From Nitrosarchaeum koreense MY1 (lineage in GTDB: Archaea; Thermoproteota; Nitrososphaeria; Nitrososphaerales; Nitrosopumilaceae): DNA of 64,000 bases. A program made the position numbers and the translations under genes. Positions 43,522 through 51,906 of this stretch are shown here, piece after piece. How positions within the stretch are numbered: the stretch's first letter is position 1; every line of letters starts with the position of its first letter. The stretch lies in the NCBI RefSeq assembly GCF_000220175.1, contig NZ_AFPU01000001.1:434001-498000 (forward strand), written 5' to 3'. Below the pieces are notes generated by a model. The model was not told where the DNA came from and did no database searches. It was given only the letters and a program-made list of their open reading frames with translations.

Positions 43522-45252
43522 TTATACATTATATTGAAAATTTTTAATATATTTTATTGATATCGTTAGTATTGAAATTATTATCATAAACATAATTGAA
43601 ATTCCTAGTGGAAATTCTGGTGTAACATTAATTGGAATTTCAACATATTCATCAGTTCCAGCAATATTTTCAATTCTTATGGTAAGATCTCCTGTTTCTT
43701 TTTCCACAAATACAAAGTTTTCAAATGTGCCACCTGCATTTGCGATTCCAGATTTGCGATATATTTCAGAACCATCTTTGAGTAACACAAAATCATACGT
43801 TGCGCCTCTTACTGGCAGTTTGGAGTCTTTTTCATAAAAGGTCATAACAAATTCTGATTCTCCAAGACCTAATGTGTTTGGAAACCATGTAAGATCAACT
43901 AAATATTTTCCATCCAAAGTATTTGATTTACTTTCCAATGTAATTGGAAATTTTGTAATTTCTTGAGGCTTCACAACTAACAAAAAATTAACATCTGAAA
44001 GAGAATTTCCCCCAATGTCTGATATATCTAATTTAACGGTTCCAATGTGTTCAGGAAGAAATTTGAATTGAAATTTATCTAAAGTTTCAGAATTTACAGA
44101 ACCAAAAATGCGTTCGTGATAGATAGAAGTGCCGTTTGATGACATGTCTACCTCATATTCTATGTTCTTGGTAGATTTGTCTGTAAACAGTTCTTTTGTT
44201 TCTAAAAAGAAGGTTATATCCTCCCCAGCTCTGATTATTTCTGGTTTCCAAGATAGATACGCCTGATATCTAATGTCAGGAGTGGTTGCTACCAAAGGTA
44301 AAACAACATCATTGCTTAAGCCCAACTCAAAATACATGTCTGAATCTGATTTTTGTTTTGCTTGTTCTTTGATTTGTTTTAGATCTTCTTGATTCATCAC
44401 AACGTGAACTGTTCTACCGTCTGATGAATAATCATCTATAGTTACAGCATCATCTTTTATCATAATATTATTTATTTTAACATCATATTTTGTATGGAGA
44501 AATTCCGAAAACCCCTCTGGAATTCTAACTTCCTGATGTACTACACTTATCTGTTCAAGATCTTGATTCCAATCAAAAGGCATTGAAAATGAAATTTTGT
44601 TTGAATTAAACTCAAAGTTTTCAATTTTATCAAAATATGAAATTATATTTACTATATGAGATGCTTGTTCAGAATCAACTACTGTATACGTATTGTGTTC
44701 AGCAAGACTGATTGCCCCTATCAATTCTAGTCTCTTGTCAAGAAAATTAAAATCCGAATCGGCAGTTAAGATTTCTATTTTGTATTCATATAACCCACCT
44801 GAATTAAAAACCGAACCTGTCATTGTTACTGGCTCTGTTGCAGTCCTCATCCATGATTCAAGAGCAGGTGATAAATCTCCCTTAATTTTTATTTCATCTG
44901 AACCGTCATTAATTACTTTAATGGTTAGATTGCCCAAGTCATCATGAAACATTCTTCTGAAAATTCTTTCACCATCTTTTTTTAATTCAAACATAAGGGT
45001 AACATGTTCTACTACTCCTTGACTTTTTGATTCATTTAGATTAATTGTGATGTATCTTTCCAAATCATTGAGATCAAATGTAGATGGGGAAATGTTAATT
45101 GACAAAGTCACATCACGTCCATCAAGTGTTACTGGAGGATGAGTCTCGCCTCCTAATCCATGTCCAGAAACATTTTGAGATGGTATACTAGATATTACAA
45201 CCAATATCATAATCAACCCAAAATAGGCATGTTTCATTACTAATTTAGGCAT
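43522..45252 (-). CDS. Secreted multi-Ig-domain membrane-anchored protein
   Basis: About 576 residues from the ATG at 45252 (MPKLVMKHAYFGLIMILVV), which begins 5 bp after the upstream stop; an earlier start would overlap. Signal peptide followed by His-rich HGLGGETHPP, several beta-rich Ig-like domains, and a C-terminal membrane helix (FPLGISIMFMIIISILTISI). Its last Ig-like domain (VDLTWFPNTLG ... YDFVLLKDGSEIYRKSG) resembles the C-terminal domain of the cupredoxin protein at 45936-46964. It is the third gene of that operon and should face outward. Confidence 0.7.
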   Translation of the reverse strand: MPKLVMKHAYFGLIMILVVISSIPSQNVSGHGLGGETHPPVTLDGRDVTLSINISPSTFDLNDLERYITINLNESKSQGVVEHVTLMFELKKDGERIFRRMFHDDLGNLTIKVINDGSDEIKIKGDLSPALESWMRTATEPVTMTGSVFNSGGLYEYKIEILTADSDFNFLDKRLELIGAISLAEHNTYTVVDSEQASHIVNIISYFDKIENFEFNSNKISFSMPFDWNQDLEQISVVHQEVRIPEGFSEFLHTKYDVKINNIMIKDDAVTIDDYSSDGRTVHVVMNQEDLKQIKEQAKQKSDSDMYFELGLSNDVVLPLVATTPDIRYQAYLSWKPEIIRAGEDITFFLETKELFTDKSTKNIEYEVDMSSNGTSIYHERIFGSVNSETLDKFQFKFLPEHIGTVKLDISDIGGNSLSDVNFLLVVKPQEITKFPITLESKSNTLDGKYLVDLTWFPNTLGLGESEFVMTFYEKDSKLPVRGATYDFVLLKDGSEIYRKSGIANAGGTFENFVFVEKETGDLTIRIENIAGTDEYVEIPINVTPEFPLGISIMFMIIISILTISIKYIKNFQYNV

Positions 45253-45256
45253 ACAA

Positions 45257-45934
45257 TCATCCCAGTATTTTAAAAGAATCAAGTATTGAGCGATATTCTG
45301 ATTTTATTTCTGTCTTCATCTCTGATGGAGACAGACCAGTGTATTGAAGCATGTATAGTCGATTATTTTCTAAATACAAAAGCTGTTCGCCATATTCATC
45401 TATATTTTCAGAGTGAGCATGTGCTCCAAAAATAGCCCAATCATTAGATTGAGATACTTGCCTGATTTGAATATCCACATCGGCGATATTTTTCATAGTT
45501 TCAATTTGTGTATCGACATAATTTGCCAGTTCAAAAGATGATTTTTGTGAAACATCAAAAACAGCAATCATGAAATGCTTTTCGTTATTTTGCTCCAAAT
45601 AGATCCCATCAAGGAAACCTTTAGTTTTTAGAATCTCCATACTTTCATCATTCATGTTATCAGACATTGGTATTACTTTCCAAGTATCATTTGGTTTTAA
45701 AATTTGAAATCCCAATTCATAGTCTTGATAAATATCATTTGAGATCGAATAGCTTTGAACCTTATTAGAAAATGAAATTTTACCAAATCCAGATTCTATA
45801 AATGCGGTATCTAAAGGAGTACTCTCATGTGTCTGAAAATATATCAAATCATGAATTACTAAACTCATTACACTAATGACGATTGTAATGATGATACTCC
45901 ATCGTACAATTTTTAGTTCTTGTGTACTATCCAT
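45257..45934 (-). CDS. Membrane-anchored PsbP/Mog1-like extracytoplasmic protein
   Basis: 225 residues. One N-terminal anchor (IVRWSIIITIVISVMSLVIH) and an alpha/beta domain with YQDYELGFQILKPNDTWKV, ANYVDTQIETMKNIADVDIQI and a C-terminal SEMKTEIKSEYRSILDSFKI, the pattern of thaumarchaeal PsbP-like proteins. It starts 1 bp after the cupredoxin gene and is followed by the Ig protein, so it is the middle gene of a three-gene operon. The fold name is a guess from pattern. Confidence 0.6.
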   Translation of the reverse strand: MDSTQELKIVRWSIIITIVISVMSLVIHDLIYFQTHESTPLDTAFIESGFGKISFSNKVQSYSISNDIYQDYELGFQILKPNDTWKVIPMSDNMNDESMEILKTKGFLDGIYLEQNNEKHFMIAVFDVSQKSSFELANYVDTQIETMKNIADVDIQIRQVSQSNDWAIFGAHAHSENIDEYGEQLLYLENNRLYMLQYTGLSPSEMKTEIKSEYRSILDSFKILG

Positions 45935-45935
45935 G

Positions 45936-46964
45936 TTAAATCGGTGTGGAACTAGATGTGTTCTGGGATGAATTCTTTTTTGATTTTTTCATCCAAAATA
46001 ATGCGATAATAAAAAGCACACCTGGAACTAAAATGATTATCGGATACAATCCATAATAGAGTTCCAAGCGCTGTGCAGGTTTGATTTGCATTTGCTCATG
46101 ATTCATTTTTTCTTGGTTCTCATGGACAATAGTGGAGAATTCAGTAGTTCTTGCAGCTTTTGAAGTAGTGACATCAATGGTTTTATCACTAATCGTGCCT
46201 GCGGTACCTTCTATTCCCTCAAATCGTATTATAACCGAGCCAGTATTGTCAAATACAAAATTTCGATAGTCCCCGCCAATCTGTGTAAGTCCAGTATCGC
46301 GATAGATCTCTTTGCCATTTTGAATTAAAACAAAGTCATACTGCATTTTGGCAAGATTTGCATTTGTTGCACGACTATAAAATTGATAGATGAATTGTAC
46401 TTTTTCATGTGTTTTGATAACATTTGGTTCCCACGTAAGATCTACCTCAATAATATTGTCAGGGGTGAATTTGATAACTGGAAATGACTCTATCTTATTT
46501 TCAAATGCATCATGAGGATAATCTAATACAGATTCTTTAATTGTTATAACGCCATCCATCCACGGATGAATTGTACAATAATAAGAAAAAGTACCTGACT
46601 CTTCAAATTTGTATGACCAAGATTCACCTGGCATGAATCTATCACTGTCAAACAAACCATCAGAAATTCCAAAATCATTGTTCATCCAACCAAATCTTCC
46701 AGAACCTTGTCCGCTTGTAACAGTATGACCTTCCTTATCGTTATTTATCCAAGTAATTGTATCTCCAACTGTAGCAGATACAACTGGGGGATCATACCAC
46801 ACCTCAGCAGGCGTATTTAATTCGGGACTATATGCTCCAAATGGAATGTTAATTGTGATCTCTTCAGCGTAAGAATCAGAAATGGAATTTGCATCAAAAA
46901 TAATAAACACAAAAACACTCAATATCACAAATCCAAAAAATCTCAAACGTGTAATAGATGTCAA
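45936..46964 (-). CDS. Cupredoxin (plastocyanin-like) with C-terminal beta domain
   Basis: 342 residues, TTG start. Signal peptide (residues 1-33), blue-copper domain (about 36-145) with ligands H80 (EGHTVTSG), C130, H133 and M136 (YYCTIHPWMDG), then an Ig-like domain (about 165-265, DLTWEPNVIKTHEKVQF ... YDFVLIQNGKEIYRDTG) and a C-terminal membrane helix (IIILVPGVLFIIALFWM). It should be a type 1 copper electron carrier or copper sensor outside the membrane. It is the first gene of a three-gene operon under Box 2. Confidence 0.9.
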   Translation of the reverse strand: MTSITRLRFFGFVILSVFVFIIFDANSISDSYAEEITINIPFGAYSPELNTPAEVWYDPPVVSATVGDTITWINNDKEGHTVTSGQGSGRFGWMNNDFGISDGLFDSDRFMPGESWSYKFEESGTFSYYCTIHPWMDGVITIKESVLDYPHDAFENKIESFPVIKFTPDNIIEVDLTWEPNVIKTHEKVQFIYQFYSRATNANLAKMQYDFVLIQNGKEIYRDTGLTQIGGDYRNFVFDNTGSVIIRFEGIEGTAGTISDKTIDVTTSKAARTTEFSTIVHENQEKMNHEQMQIKPAQRLELYYGLYPIIILVPGVLFIIALFWMKKSKKNSSQNTSSSTPI

Positions 46965-46985
46965 TATGATAAAACTCTAAGATGA

Positions 46986-47023
46986 CTTTAATAATGATAC
47001 AGTTTGTTTGGCAGTTCTACTAG
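46986..47023 (-). promoter_or_regulatory. Box 2 and TATA box, cupredoxin operon promoter
   Basis: The minus strand carries CTAGTAGAACTGCCAAACA (47023-47005), then about 9 nt, then CATTATTAAAG (46986-46995), then about 26 nt from the TATA centre to the TTG start at 46964. Box end to start is 40 nt. Confidence 0.65.
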
Positions 47024-47080
47024 TATGTTATATTTTATAAAAAACAACATTTGGAACGTCATTTCATGTTGAATATCTAA

Positions 47081-47365
47081 CTAACCTGTAGGATTCATCA
47101 GTAGTGCGCGTTCTTTAATTTTTGCATCGTATGTAGCAACTATCGTTTCTCCAGATTGTGCATCACATGAACCAATGTTTATTGCAAAGTTATCCATGGT
47201 TTCAACGATACATCCATTTTCAGTATTTGCAATTACTTTAACTCTTTCAGTAATCTCGTCAGGGGACACATACCATGTAAGATAAACAAGCAGACCAGAT
47301 CCTATAGATATTATCAGAATAAACACTTGAATTGTAGTTTTATTATTTTGTATAAAATCAGACAT
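47081..47365 (-). CDS. Small membrane-anchored protein, 94 aa
   Basis: Start chosen at the ATG at 47365 (MSDFIQNN), because the TATA-like box ACATATAATT is 29 nt upstream and would be only 20 nt from the alternative at 47374. One helix (TIQVFILIISIGSGLLVYLTWYV), then an extracytoplasmic beta-rich domain with two Cys (NGCIVETMDNFAINIGSCDAQSG) that could form a disulfide. Single-gene unit under Box 3. No known family. Confidence 0.6.
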   Translation of the reverse strand: MSDFIQNNKTTIQVFILIISIGSGLLVYLTWYVSPDEITERVKVIANTENGCIVETMDNFAINIGSCDAQSGETIVATYDAKIKERALLMNPTG

Positions 47366-47389
47366 TGTTTGCAATCTGCTAGATCACTA

Positions 47390-47424
47390 AATTATATGTC
47401 TCTGTTGTTTGATAGTTCTACCAT
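47390..47424 (-). promoter_or_regulatory. Box 3 and TATA box, small membrane protein promoter
   Basis: The minus strand carries ATGGTAGAACTATCAAACA (47424-47406), then TATA-like ATATAATT (about 47390-47398). Box end to the ATG at 47365 is 40 nt. Confidence 0.65.
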
Positions 47425-47441
47425 TAATTGGAATTAAAAAA

Positions 47442-47948
47442 TCAATAATAAGAGAAAGTATCTGCAAATCTATCTTTTAGTACATCAACATTAGATGGTT
47501 TTATTGTTTCAATTACTTGTAAAGTTTTTTCGTAATCTTCTAATTCATATTTTAAAGGAAATCCATAAATTTTTCTTATCAATTTTTCTCCAAGCAACAT
47601 TTTCATAGTAACTGAAGTTGTACTAGGACTTTTTTCAACTGCATCACGTATTTGACTAAAGGTTGCAATTTTAACATCTAAAAGAAAAAGCAGAATTTTT
47701 TGACATGTTTCTTTTCTAAAAAAAATTAGAAGATTATCATTATCAGTATTCACAATAGAAGAAAATATCCAAATCTTACGTTTTCCATGCTTTATCCTAA
47801 TGTGTCCTTCATTTTCCAATCTTTTCAAATGATGACTAAGAACTCCGTTAGCATAACCTGTATGTTTTTGAATATCGATAAACCCCACGCCTGGATTTGA
47901 TTCCACTATTTGCAGAATAGTTTTTCTTTTGAGTGATTTTATCATCAT
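47442..47948 (-). CDS. Tandem winged-helix regulator, 168 aa
   Basis: Two winged-helix units: residues 8-65 (KTILQIVESNPGVGFIDIQKHTGYANGVLSHHLKRLENEGHIRIKHGKRKIWIF) and about 78-135 (CQKILLFLLDVKIATFSQIRDAVEKSPSTTSVTMKMLLGEKLIRKI). The first is ArsR/MarR-like. No cysteine metal site is obvious. It sits in the middle of the genes that carry the 19-bp boxes and is the best candidate for the factor that binds them. Its start abuts the stop of the 4-helix membrane protein gene, so the two are co-transcribed. Confidence 0.78.
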   Translation of the reverse strand: MMIKSLKRKTILQIVESNPGVGFIDIQKHTGYANGVLSHHLKRLENEGHIRIKHGKRKIWIFSSIVNTDNDNLLIFFRKETCQKILLFLLDVKIATFSQIRDAVEKSPSTTSVTMKMLLGEKLIRKIYGFPLKYELEDYEKTLQVIETIKPSNVDVLKDRFADTFSYY

Positions 47949-47949
47949 A

Positions 47950-48333
47950 TCAATCTCTCTTAAAAATCCCTATAGAAAAAAAGGTCAACATCATAAGTAT
48001 CAGCAAATGGGTAATTACAGAGTCAATACTTGAATAAGATGCCCAAAACAAAAATATGATATTTAGTGCAGATAATGTTTCAGCTATTGTTATAGTTGCA
48101 AATGCAAAAAACACTAACAACAATCTTTTTGTTTTGTATTCTAGATATGTCATCACTCCTATAACAGAAAGAAAAGAACCAAGGGAGATGCTGGCTAGGT
48201 GAATCCCTGTATGAACTCCATGACCATGAAGAAAATGAGGCAAAAAGACAGGTATGCTAATTGCCATAAGCACACCAGTAATTAAAATAAGAATATGGAA
48301 TTTTTGTTTATTATTAAGGGCAGTTTTTTGCAC
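47950..48333 (-). CDS. Membrane protein with four helices, 127 aa
   Basis: Four hydrophobic segments: about residues 11-30, 42-62, 68-92 and 98-123, with a His-rich first loop (PHFLHGHGVHTGIH). It is the first gene of a two-gene unit with the winged-helix regulator, so it may sense the signal for that regulator. Box 4 is 33 nt upstream, oriented towards the divergent zinc-ribbon gene. No known family. Confidence 0.65.
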   Translation of the reverse strand: MQKTALNNKQKFHILILITGVLMAISIPVFLPHFLHGHGVHTGIHLASISLGSFLSVIGVMTYLEYKTKRLLLVFFAFATITIAETLSALNIIFLFWASYSSIDSVITHLLILMMLTFFSIGIFKRD

Positions 48334-48366
48334 AATATTTGATAATTTTTCATCTACTAAAAATGA

Positions 48367-48404
48367 TTGGTAGAACTATCAAACAAGATTAGCATTAATT
48401 AATG
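48367..48404 (+). promoter_or_regulatory. Box 4 and TATA box, divergent promoter
   Basis: TTGGTAGAACTATCAAACA at 48367-48385, then ATTAATTAA (about 48394-48403), then about 28 nt to the ATG of zinc-ribbon B at 48428. Box end to start is 42 nt. The box lies between that gene and the divergent membrane-protein/regulator unit and could serve both. Confidence 0.65.
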
Positions 48405-48427
48405 GATAATGAGATGAATTACTCAAC

Positions 48428-48640
48428 ATGAATTTATGTAAAGGAATATGCTCACATTTTAAATCCAGACACATGAATGGAAATTCTAGATATGGAAATG
48501 GACAAAAAAGATGTACTCATTGCTCGATTTTTATAATTTCACAAGATTTACGATGTCCATGTTGTCAGACAAAGCTTCGTTTAAGATCTAGATCAAATAA
48601 TCAAAAAAATCAAGATATAGAATGTTTAGCTAGATATTAA
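48428..48640 (+). CDS. CKGIC-type zinc-ribbon protein, paralogue B
   Basis: 70 residues: MNLCKGICSHFKSR, RYGNGQKRCTHCSIFIISQDLRCPCCQTKLRLRSRSN. Same cysteine spacing as paralogues A and C: CKGIC, CxxC, CxxC. Basic C-terminus suggests nucleic-acid binding. Leaderless promoter with Box 4. Function unknown. Confidence 0.75.
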   Translation: MNLCKGICSHFKSRHMNGNSRYGNGQKRCTHCSIFIISQDLRCPCCQTKLRLRSRSNNQKNQDIECLARY

Positions 48641-48660
48641 CAGATTCTTGATAACTAAAA

Positions 48661-48697
48661 TTGGTAGAACTATCAAACATAATTAGAAGTTATAACT
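48661..48697 (+). promoter_or_regulatory. Box 5 and TATA box, beta-propeller promoter
   Basis: TTGGTAGAACTATCAAACA at 48661-48679 is identical to Box 4. A TATA-like AGTTATAACT follows at about 48688-48697, and the GTG start is at 48718, 38 nt from the end of the box. Confidence 0.65.
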
Positions 48698-48717
48698 AGG
48701 CAATAATAGTTTGATTT

Positions 48718-50259
48718 GTGAAAAAGTATCTATATTTTGTAGCAGGAACAGTTTTTTTGATTGCTACCCTATTTGTCATTATTGCTTTTAATGAATTACC
48801 TGAAGAGGCTATTTCACAGACAACAGAAACAGATGTGATGCCAGAATTAACTGGAACTCCTGCGGACAATTACAGTCCTAATGAAAGGTTGCAACATTGC
48901 GGAAGTTCAGATGCAAAAACAAATCAATATATCAAAGAGTTTGAAATTCCCACGCCTTGTTCTCAGCCTCTTTCTATAATTTCTGATGCTGAAGGCAAAA
49001 TTTGGTTTACTCAGACAAATACGGGCAAAGTTGCAAAGTTTGATCCTGAATCAAAACTATTTACAGAATATTACAATGATCAATGGTCATTAAATAGTGC
49101 ATCAATGATGTGGGGGATAGCATATACAGAAGATAATGAAATTTGGTTTACTGATGAAAAAAACGAATCATTGTGGAAATTTTCAATCTCTGAAGAAAAA
49201 TATTCAAAGTTCCAAATTCCCGCAAAAACAAAAAAATCATTTCCACAGAAAATTGGACTGTATAATGACAATTTTGTGATTAATGATTTTACAGGAAGCC
49301 AAATTGTTATCTTAAATCATGAAAAATTAGATGAAGGTAAATTTACTAACGCTACTATTTCAATTCCAGAGGGATTCTTTACAAGTCAAGCAGTTATTGA
49401 TGATAAAGGAAACATTTGGTTTGTAATGTGGAAATATCAAAAAGAGGTAATTCTTGTTAAAACAAATTCCATTACACAAGAAGTGGAACAACATACTCTT
49501 CCAGATTCAATTCAAGCGCCAAATGGCGTTTCTGTTGGATCATTAGGGAATATTTGGATTGCAGATACTGCAGGAAGTTCGTTTTACAAATTCAGTCCAG
49601 ACACTAAAAAAGTGTTAGAGTATACCACTTCAAAGCCGTCCATTTCGACATATGGAAATGCTTCAGGATTGATTAAAACTCCAATTACTCGCCCATATTG
49701 GAATGCATTTGATTCAGAAGGCAACTTGTGGTTTAATCAGCAGACAGGAAATAGATTGGCAGTGTTTAATCCAAATTCTGAATCATTAATTGAATATGAC
49801 ATCCCATCAAAGAATCCCACTTGGTCAGATTGTGGGGATTTAACTGACTGTGGGATATCCCAAAGTTTTGGATTTACCTTTAAAGATAAACAAGTATGGT
49901 TTACAGAATGGGTAGAAAACAATATCGGAGTCTTAGATACCTCAGTGAAAATTCCAATCTCACTTGAAACAGAAAAAGGGGAGATTGTCATCAAACAAGG
50001 AGAACAACAAGAAATTTTGGTGACTGTAACACCTCAAACAAGCCAAAGTATGAACGTAGTTTTATTTGGAAACTCAAATTCTGAACTGATTAAAATTAAT
50101 ACAAAATTAGAACCGACACACATTTCAGAACAAGCAATGCAAATACCTGTAACTATTTTTGTTGACGAAAATGCCCACCAAGGAATCTACAAGATTTTAC
50201 TAGGAACCCAAATTCCAGATGTATCAGTATCCACTTATGTTACAATCAAAGTTATCTGA
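48718..50259 (+). CDS. Secreted Vgb/SMP-30-like beta-propeller protein
   Basis: 513 residues, GTG start. N-terminal signal/anchor (YLYFVAGTVFLIATLFVIIAF), then repeated blades of the streptogramin-lyase/NHL type (GKIWFTQTNTGKVAKFDPE, NEIWFTDEKNESLWKF, GNIWFVMWK, GNIWIADTAGSSFYKF, GNLWFNQQTGNRLAVF, QVWFTEWVENNIGVLD) and a C-terminal Ig-like domain (about residues 415-510). Catalysis is not implied; the fold often serves as a sensing or binding scaffold. Expression from Box 5 places it in the same regulon as the cupredoxin operon. Confidence 0.82.
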   Translation: MKKYLYFVAGTVFLIATLFVIIAFNELPEEAISQTTETDVMPELTGTPADNYSPNERLQHCGSSDAKTNQYIKEFEIPTPCSQPLSIISDAEGKIWFTQTNTGKVAKFDPESKLFTEYYNDQWSLNSASMMWGIAYTEDNEIWFTDEKNESLWKFSISEEKYSKFQIPAKTKKSFPQKIGLYNDNFVINDFTGSQIVILNHEKLDEGKFTNATISIPEGFFTSQAVIDDKGNIWFVMWKYQKEVILVKTNSITQEVEQHTLPDSIQAPNGVSVGSLGNIWIADTAGSSFYKFSPDTKKVLEYTTSKPSISTYGNASGLIKTPITRPYWNAFDSEGNLWFNQQTGNRLAVFNPNSESLIEYDIPSKNPTWSDCGDLTDCGISQSFGFTFKDKQVWFTEWVENNIGVLDTSVKIPISLETEKGEIVIKQGEQQEILVTVTPQTSQSMNVVLFGNSNSELIKINTKLEPTHISEQAMQIPVTIFVDENAHQGIYKILLGTQIPDVSVSTYVTIKVI

Positions 50260-50364
50260 TTTTTATATGAAATTAAGGATGCTAATTGACTGATTCAAAT
50301 TTAGAAAAACAACTCAGCGTTGATTTTGTCAGCATGATTTCATTATTAATATTTGAGTTTGTCA

Positions 50365-50895
50365 ATGGTATTAAAAATGAATAAACAAAACACAGTAGGC
50401 ATTATTGCAATTTTAATTATAATTGGGACAGTGGGGTATTCACTTCTAAATGTATATGCTTTAGACCAACTGGAACTTGGTGGAAGGGATAATCTTTTTA
50501 GATTTTTTTCATTTAATACAATAGATGGAAAAATCAACGTATGCAATAATTCTTTTTTTCCAGCAAATTTTAATGAATTAGATATAGCAATATATTTTGA
50601 GGAAAAACTTTTAGGAACATACATAATTAATTCTGCAAGTATTAGCCCGTACTCAGTACTTGAATCAAATGGAAAATATGTCTCAGATTCAATGGAATAT
50701 TCTCAAACCCTATTCATGCATTTTGATCACCTATTTAGCGAAAGTGATACTACGATTAGGATTGATCCAAGAAAAATGAATGTGGTAACACATTTTCAAA
50801 CAACAATCATTGGAATTCCATATTCAGTATCAGAGAAATATACTGCATTCGATTTTTGGAACATGTTAAATGATGGAGAAAATACAACATGTTAG
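50365..50895 (+). CDS. Membrane-anchored extracytoplasmic protein, about 176 aa
   Basis: Start taken at ATG 50365 (MVLKMNKQNTVGIIAIL); ATG 50377 and an upstream TTG at 50353 are alternatives. N-terminal anchor (about 20 residues) followed by a beta-rich domain (KINVCNNSFFPANFNELDIAIYFEEKLLGTYIINSASISPYS), similar in style to LEA-14-like thaumarchaeal secreted proteins. C-terminal Cys. It is not preceded by the 19-bp box. It converges on a microprotein gene with a 4-bp overlap. Confidence 0.6.
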   Translation: MVLKMNKQNTVGIIAILIIIGTVGYSLLNVYALDQLELGGRDNLFRFFSFNTIDGKINVCNNSFFPANFNELDIAIYFEEKLLGTYIINSASISPYSVLESNGKYVSDSMEYSQTLFMHFDHLFSESDTTIRIDPRKMNVVTHFQTTIIGIPYSVSEKYTAFDFWNMLNDGENTTC

Positions 50896-51044
50896 TCACA
50901 ATTACAACCATTGTCTTTTTTAGGATTGCATATTTCACAATCTAGTAAGCATGTATCCTCAGGACAATACCCACAAAATTGTTTTTTCTTTGATGGCAAC
51001 CCTATTTTCTCTAAATTAGTTATAGCATAGAAACTTTCATCCAT
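50892..51044 (-). CDS. Cys-rich small protein, 50 aa
   Basis: Encodes [20 protein letters not shown] followed by [20 protein letters not shown] and DNGCNCD: eight cysteines in the last 27 residues, enough for two metal or disulfide centres. ATG start, converges on the preceding gene, divergent from the YnfA pair. Too regular to be chance coding. Confidence 0.6.
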   Translation of the reverse strand: MDESFYAITNLEKIGLPSKKKQFCGYCPEDTCLLDCEICNPKKDNGCNCD

Positions 51045-51056
51045 TTCTGTAGTAAA

Positions 51057-51422
51057 ATGAGTAATAATTCAAGGAATATTTTCACTTCAATTCTATTATT
51101 TTTCCTAGCTGGTCTCTGTGAAATTGGCGGGGGGTATCTAGTATGGCTTTGGTTACGTGAAGATTTTAGCTGGATGTTAGGTGCAGTGGGCGGTTTTGTA
51201 TTATTTCTGTATGGAATTGTTCCAACATTTCAGAAAACTCATTTTCATAGAGTCTATGCAGCTTATGGCGGAGTCTTTATTGTAATGTCCGTATTCTGGG
51301 GATGGTTAATCGATGGCATAAAACCTGACAACTATGACATCATTGGAACTATTATTGCAGTTATCGGGGTCTTGATAATTTTCTACTATCCAAGAAAAGG
51401 AGAAAAAGTTTGGTCGAAGTAA
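51057..51422 (+). CDS. YnfA/UPF0060-family membrane protein, copy 1
   Basis: 121 residues, four helices. Family motifs: [56 protein letters not shown] and [26 protein letters not shown]0060 proteins are small-multidrug-resistance-like. It overlaps copy 2 by 13 bp. Tandem SMR-type genes often form heterodimers of opposite topology; possible here. Confidence 0.85.
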   Translation: MSNNSRNIFTSILLFFLAGLCEIGGGYLVWLWLREDFSWMLGAVGGFVLFLYGIVPTFQKTHFHRVYAAYGGVFIVMSVFWGWLIDGIKPDNYDIIGTIIAVIGVLIIFYYPRKGEKVWSK

Positions 51423-51742
51423 TCTTCTCTACTTTGGGATTGTTTTTGTTTGCATCGTTATTGGAAATTGGTGGGGGTTACCTGATATGGAAAGTATTGC
51501 GAGATCATAAGGGAAAGATATTTGGTTTGGTTGGAGCGTTGATTTTGTTTTCATATGGAATTATTATGACATTGCAACCTGCAAATTTTGGTAAAGTCTA
51601 TGCAACGTATGGAGGGATTTTTGTCGTATCATCAATAGTTTGGGGCTATTGGATTGACAAGAAAAAGCCAGACAGATTTGAGATAATAGGTTCGATTATT
51701 GTTCTTGTAGGAGTTGCTGTTATGTTTTATTTTCCCAGATAG
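51410..51742 (+). CDS. YnfA/UPF0060-family membrane protein, copy 2
   Basis: 110 residues, TTG start. The same four-helix layout as copy 1: [66 protein letters not shown], ending in MFYFPR. Translationally coupled to copy 1. Charged residues at helix ends differ between the two copies, as expected for an inverted pair. The 164-bp gap after it holds two short TTTACA/TGTAAA inverted repeats (51758-51776 and 51841-51854). Confidence 0.85.
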   Translation: MVEVIFSTLGLFLFASLLEIGGGYLIWKVLRDHKGKIFGLVGALILFSYGIIMTLQPANFGKVYATYGGIFVVSSIVWGYWIDKKKPDRFEIIGSIIVLVGVAVMFYFPR

Positions 51743-51906
51743 ACGTCTACCACACCATTTTACATTCACTGTAAAAGAGTAGTAATTGATTCAATTTCTA
51801 ATTAATCTGGTTTTGAATCTAGGGTATAAAAAACAAGTACTTTACATGTGTAAAATAAAATCGAAATATTTTCATTAATGATAATAACCAGTGATATTCA
51901 TATTGT

